DNA of 35,967 nucleotides, taken from JAVVHH01 sp032249615. GTDB taxonomy: Bacteria; Pseudomonadota; Alphaproteobacteria; Acetobacterales; Acetobacteraceae. Position 1 is the first letter of the stretch; the number at the start of each line of letters is the position of its first letter. Location: assembly GCA_032249615.1 (NCBI GenBank), contig JAVVHH010000018.1:1-35967 (forward strand). Reading direction: 5' to 3'. A program made the position numbers and the translations under genes. Positions 34,120 through 35,967 of this stretch are shown one piece after another. The notes beneath the pieces are model-generated. The model made no database searches. It was not told where the DNA came from and saw only the letters and a list, made by a program, of their open reading frames with translations.

Positions 34120-35883
34120 TCAGGCGCCTTGTGGAACAGGGGCCGCTTTTGATGTCAGCACGGCAAGGTCGTTGGCCGCATCCGTGACGCCCGCCGCCAA
34201 GGCGCGCCGCAGCATCGCTTCGGCCTGGACGGGATCGACGGTGCCCGCCAGGCCCCGCGCGAGATAGCGCCCCAGCATCAGCAGCGCGAACGGATGGTCG
34301 TTGGCCGCCGCCTTGGCGAACCAACCCTGGGCCGCTGGCCGGTCCACGGCGATGTCGTGCCCGCCCCCGAGCAGCGCGCCCATCGCGAACTGCGCCCCCG
34401 GGTGCCCGCGCTCCGCCGCGGCCTCGAAAAGCACCTTCGCGGCCGCATGGTCGCGGGGGCCGCCACGGCCGTTGACCATCATCTCGGCCAGCGCGACTTG
34501 CGCCTCCACAAAGCCCGCATCGGCCGCCCGCGCGATCCACGCGCGCCCGCCTTCCAGGTCGAGCGGCACCCCCCGCCCCTCCGCCAATAACCGCCCATAC
34601 CAGAACTGCGCATTCACGACCCCGTCCGCAGCCCGGCGCAGCCAGTCCGCCGCCGCCGCCAGGTCGCGCTCGATCCCGATGCCCTCGGCAAGGCAAACCC
34701 CGTAGTTGAACGCGGCCACGAGGTCGCCGCCCTCCGCCGCGGCGGAGAACCACTCGCAGGTGCGCTTCCGATCCTCCGGCTGCCCGCCGCCGCGGAGCAC
34801 GATCTCCGCCAGGTTCGCGCGGGCCGCCACATCGCCACGCTCGCCCGCGATGCGGAACCAGCGGGCCGCCTCGGTCTCGTCGCGGGCCAAGCCCACCACC
34901 CCGGTCCGATACAGTATTCCCAGTGCACGGGCCGCCGCGGGATGCCCGCCTTCCGCCGCGCGGGTGTACCAGAGCGCGGCTTCCGCGAAGTTCGGCGGCA
35001 GGTCGCCGCCCCTGGCGTAGAGGTCGCCCACCAGCGCGGCGGCTTCGACGTCACCGGCCAGGGCGGCACGGCGCAACCAGGACTCGCCGTTGGTGGTGTC
35101 CTGGGCGACGCCCCGCCCCTCCATCAGCGCGAGCCCCCACTTGGCCTGGCCCTGCCGCACCCCGCGCTCGGCGGACCGGCGGAAATGGTCCGCGGCGGCG
35201 GGGAGATTCTTCGCGACGCCGATTCCGTTCTCGAGCGAGACCCCGAGAAGATAGATCCCGAACGGGATGCCGGCCGCGGCCGCGCGCGCGAGTTGCGCCG
35301 TCGCCGCCTTCTGCTGCTCCTCCCCGTGCGCGCCCCGCATCAGCGCGAGCCCGTGACCCAGCGAGCCCTGGGCGGAACCCGCCTCCGCCGCAAGGCGGTA
35401 CCAACGGTCCGATGCCGCGAGGTCCCGCAGGTGCGCGGGCCCCGAGCCATACACGAACCCCAGCAGAGCCTGCGCGTCGGCGTGCCCCGCCTCGGCCGCT
35501 TGCAGGCCGAACCGGAGCGCACGCTCGTAGTCCGGCTCGCCCCGATCGAGATCACTGTGCAGCGGGGAGCCCGGCGCGATCTCGCTCGCCCGGCCAGCGC
35601 CCGTCAGATAGACCGTCGCCAGGGTCGCCTGCGAATCGACGTGCCCGGCGACGGCGGCCTTCTCGAGCCAAAACGCGGCCGTGTTGCGGCTCGGCGGCAC
35701 ACCCTTGCCCTCGAGGTAGGCCTTGCCGACCCAGAACTGGCCGTCGACGTTGCCGCGCTCGGCCGCGGCGGCCAACACGGCGAACACCGGCGCCAGCTCG
35801 CCCGCCCGGGCGCGCTCGATCGCGTCCCGCAGCCGGGCCGCTGGAGACAAGCTGGCCGCCACGCGGCCGAACACGCTGGCCAT
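34120..35883 (-). CDS. Sel1-repeat protein (solenoid, about 13 repeats)
   Basis: A 587-residue protein built almost wholly of Sel1-like repeats of about 36 residues. The recurring pattern has the form AAxxGHxxAQxxLGxxYxxGxGVxxDxxxAxxWxxxAA: for example GNVDGQFWVGKAYLEGKGVPP, GHADAQALLGFVYGSG, VNAQFWYGRLLAEGRGVPL and GHPGAQFAMGALLGGG. Sel1 solenoids mediate protein-protein contacts and often occur in signalling or envelope assembly. There is no signal peptide, so it is probably cytoplasmic. It precedes the GT2-GT4 gene by 112 nt on the same strand and likely begins the glycan operon. The 84 nt upstream contain a TATAAC just before the ATG and CATAAT further up, neither with a clear -35. Confidence 0.92.
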   Translation of the reverse strand: MASVFGRVAASLSPAARLRDAIERARAGELAPVFAVLAAAAERGNVDGQFWVGKAYLEGKGVPPSRNTAAFWLEKAAVAGHVDSQATLATVYLTGAGRASEIAPGSPLHSDLDRGEPDYERALRFGLQAAEAGHADAQALLGFVYGSGPAHLRDLAASDRWYRLAAEAGSAQGSLGHGLALMRGAHGEEQQKAATAQLARAAAAGIPFGIYLLGVSLENGIGVAKNLPAAADHFRRSAERGVRQGQAKWGLALMEGRGVAQDTTNGESWLRRAALAGDVEAAALVGDLYARGGDLPPNFAEAALWYTRAAEGGHPAAARALGILYRTGVVGLARDETEAARWFRIAGERGDVAARANLAEIVLRGGGQPEDRKRTCEWFSAAAEGGDLVAAFNYGVCLAEGIGIERDLAAAADWLRRAADGVVNAQFWYGRLLAEGRGVPLDLEGGRAWIARAADAGFVEAQVALAEMMVNGRGGPRDHAAAKVLFEAAAERGHPGAQFAMGALLGGGHDIAVDRPAAQGWFAKAAANDHPFALLMLGRYLARGLAGTVDPVQAEAMLRRALAAGVTDAANDLAVLTSKAAPVPQGA

Positions 35884-35967
35884 CGTTATAGAGGCCCTGT
35901 GGAAGGGATCAGCAGGCGTTTCCTCCGCGCCGAGATAACTGGGGCATTATGGAGCATGCCCGGCCCG

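Overview
The window is a gene-dense, high-GC (about 70 % by eye) bacterial chromosome segment. The gene set points to an alphaproteobacterium, most likely in or near the Rhodospirillales/Acetobacteraceae (inference). Pointers are a DnaA-related Hda protein beside ppk/ppx, a tiny aa3-oxidase subunit IV-like protein, a glnK-amtB pair, the yqeY-dnaG-rpoD order, a divergent PEP carboxylase and a GntR-free, IS-free housekeeping layout. I found no tRNA, rRNA, CRISPR array, insertion sequence or phage gene. The longest stretch without a gene is 243 bp (12703-12945).

Layout. 1-719: the 3' end of acetyl-CoA synthetase (acs), converging on a long minus-strand operon. 8160 down to 737 (minus): CDP-alcohol phosphatidyltransferase, AI-2E/PerM permease, hda, ppk, ppx and argG; the first five overlap by 1-8 nt. 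8273-10131 (plus): purM, purN and a 54-aa one-helix protein. 12702 down to 10128 (minus): UbiH-type monooxygenase, a small lipoprotein and a 2-hydroxyacid dehydrogenase. 12865-14744 (plus): a sigma-54-like promoter, glnK and amtB. 21139 down to 14747 (minus): carA, carB, greA and an ACT-domain threonine ammonia-lyase. 21223-25439 (plus): yqeY, dnaG and rpoD, ending in a perfect 15-bp-stem terminator. 25517-28869 (plus): a GNAT acetyltransferase and a PEP carboxylase. 35883 down to 28876 (minus): a surface-glycan-like cluster with a Sel1-repeat protein, a GT2-GT4 fusion, an unknown protein, a GT4 enzyme and a rhodanese.

Two places stand out. First, CarA carries an extra N-terminal helix-turn-helix-like domain of about 57 residues. 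The 83-bp region between carA and the divergent yqeY holds two GGGAA-N5-TTCCC palindromes whose centres lie 41 bp apart. They sit in an imperfect 41-bp tandem repeat, and one of them exactly fills the spacer of a candidate carA promoter. This suggests, but does not prove, that a carbamoyl-phosphate synthase subunit regulates its own operon. Second, dnaG, the essential primase gene, has an in-frame amber codon at codon 221, while conserved primase sequence continues in the same frame on the other side. That is either a sequencing error, a very recent mutation, or evidence of amber readthrough.

The rest is mainly central metabolism: pyrimidine/arginine precursor supply (carAB, argG), purines (purMN), nitrogen sensing (glnK-amtB), polyphosphate turnover (ppk-ppx), replication control (hda, dnaG) and transcription (rpoD, greA).
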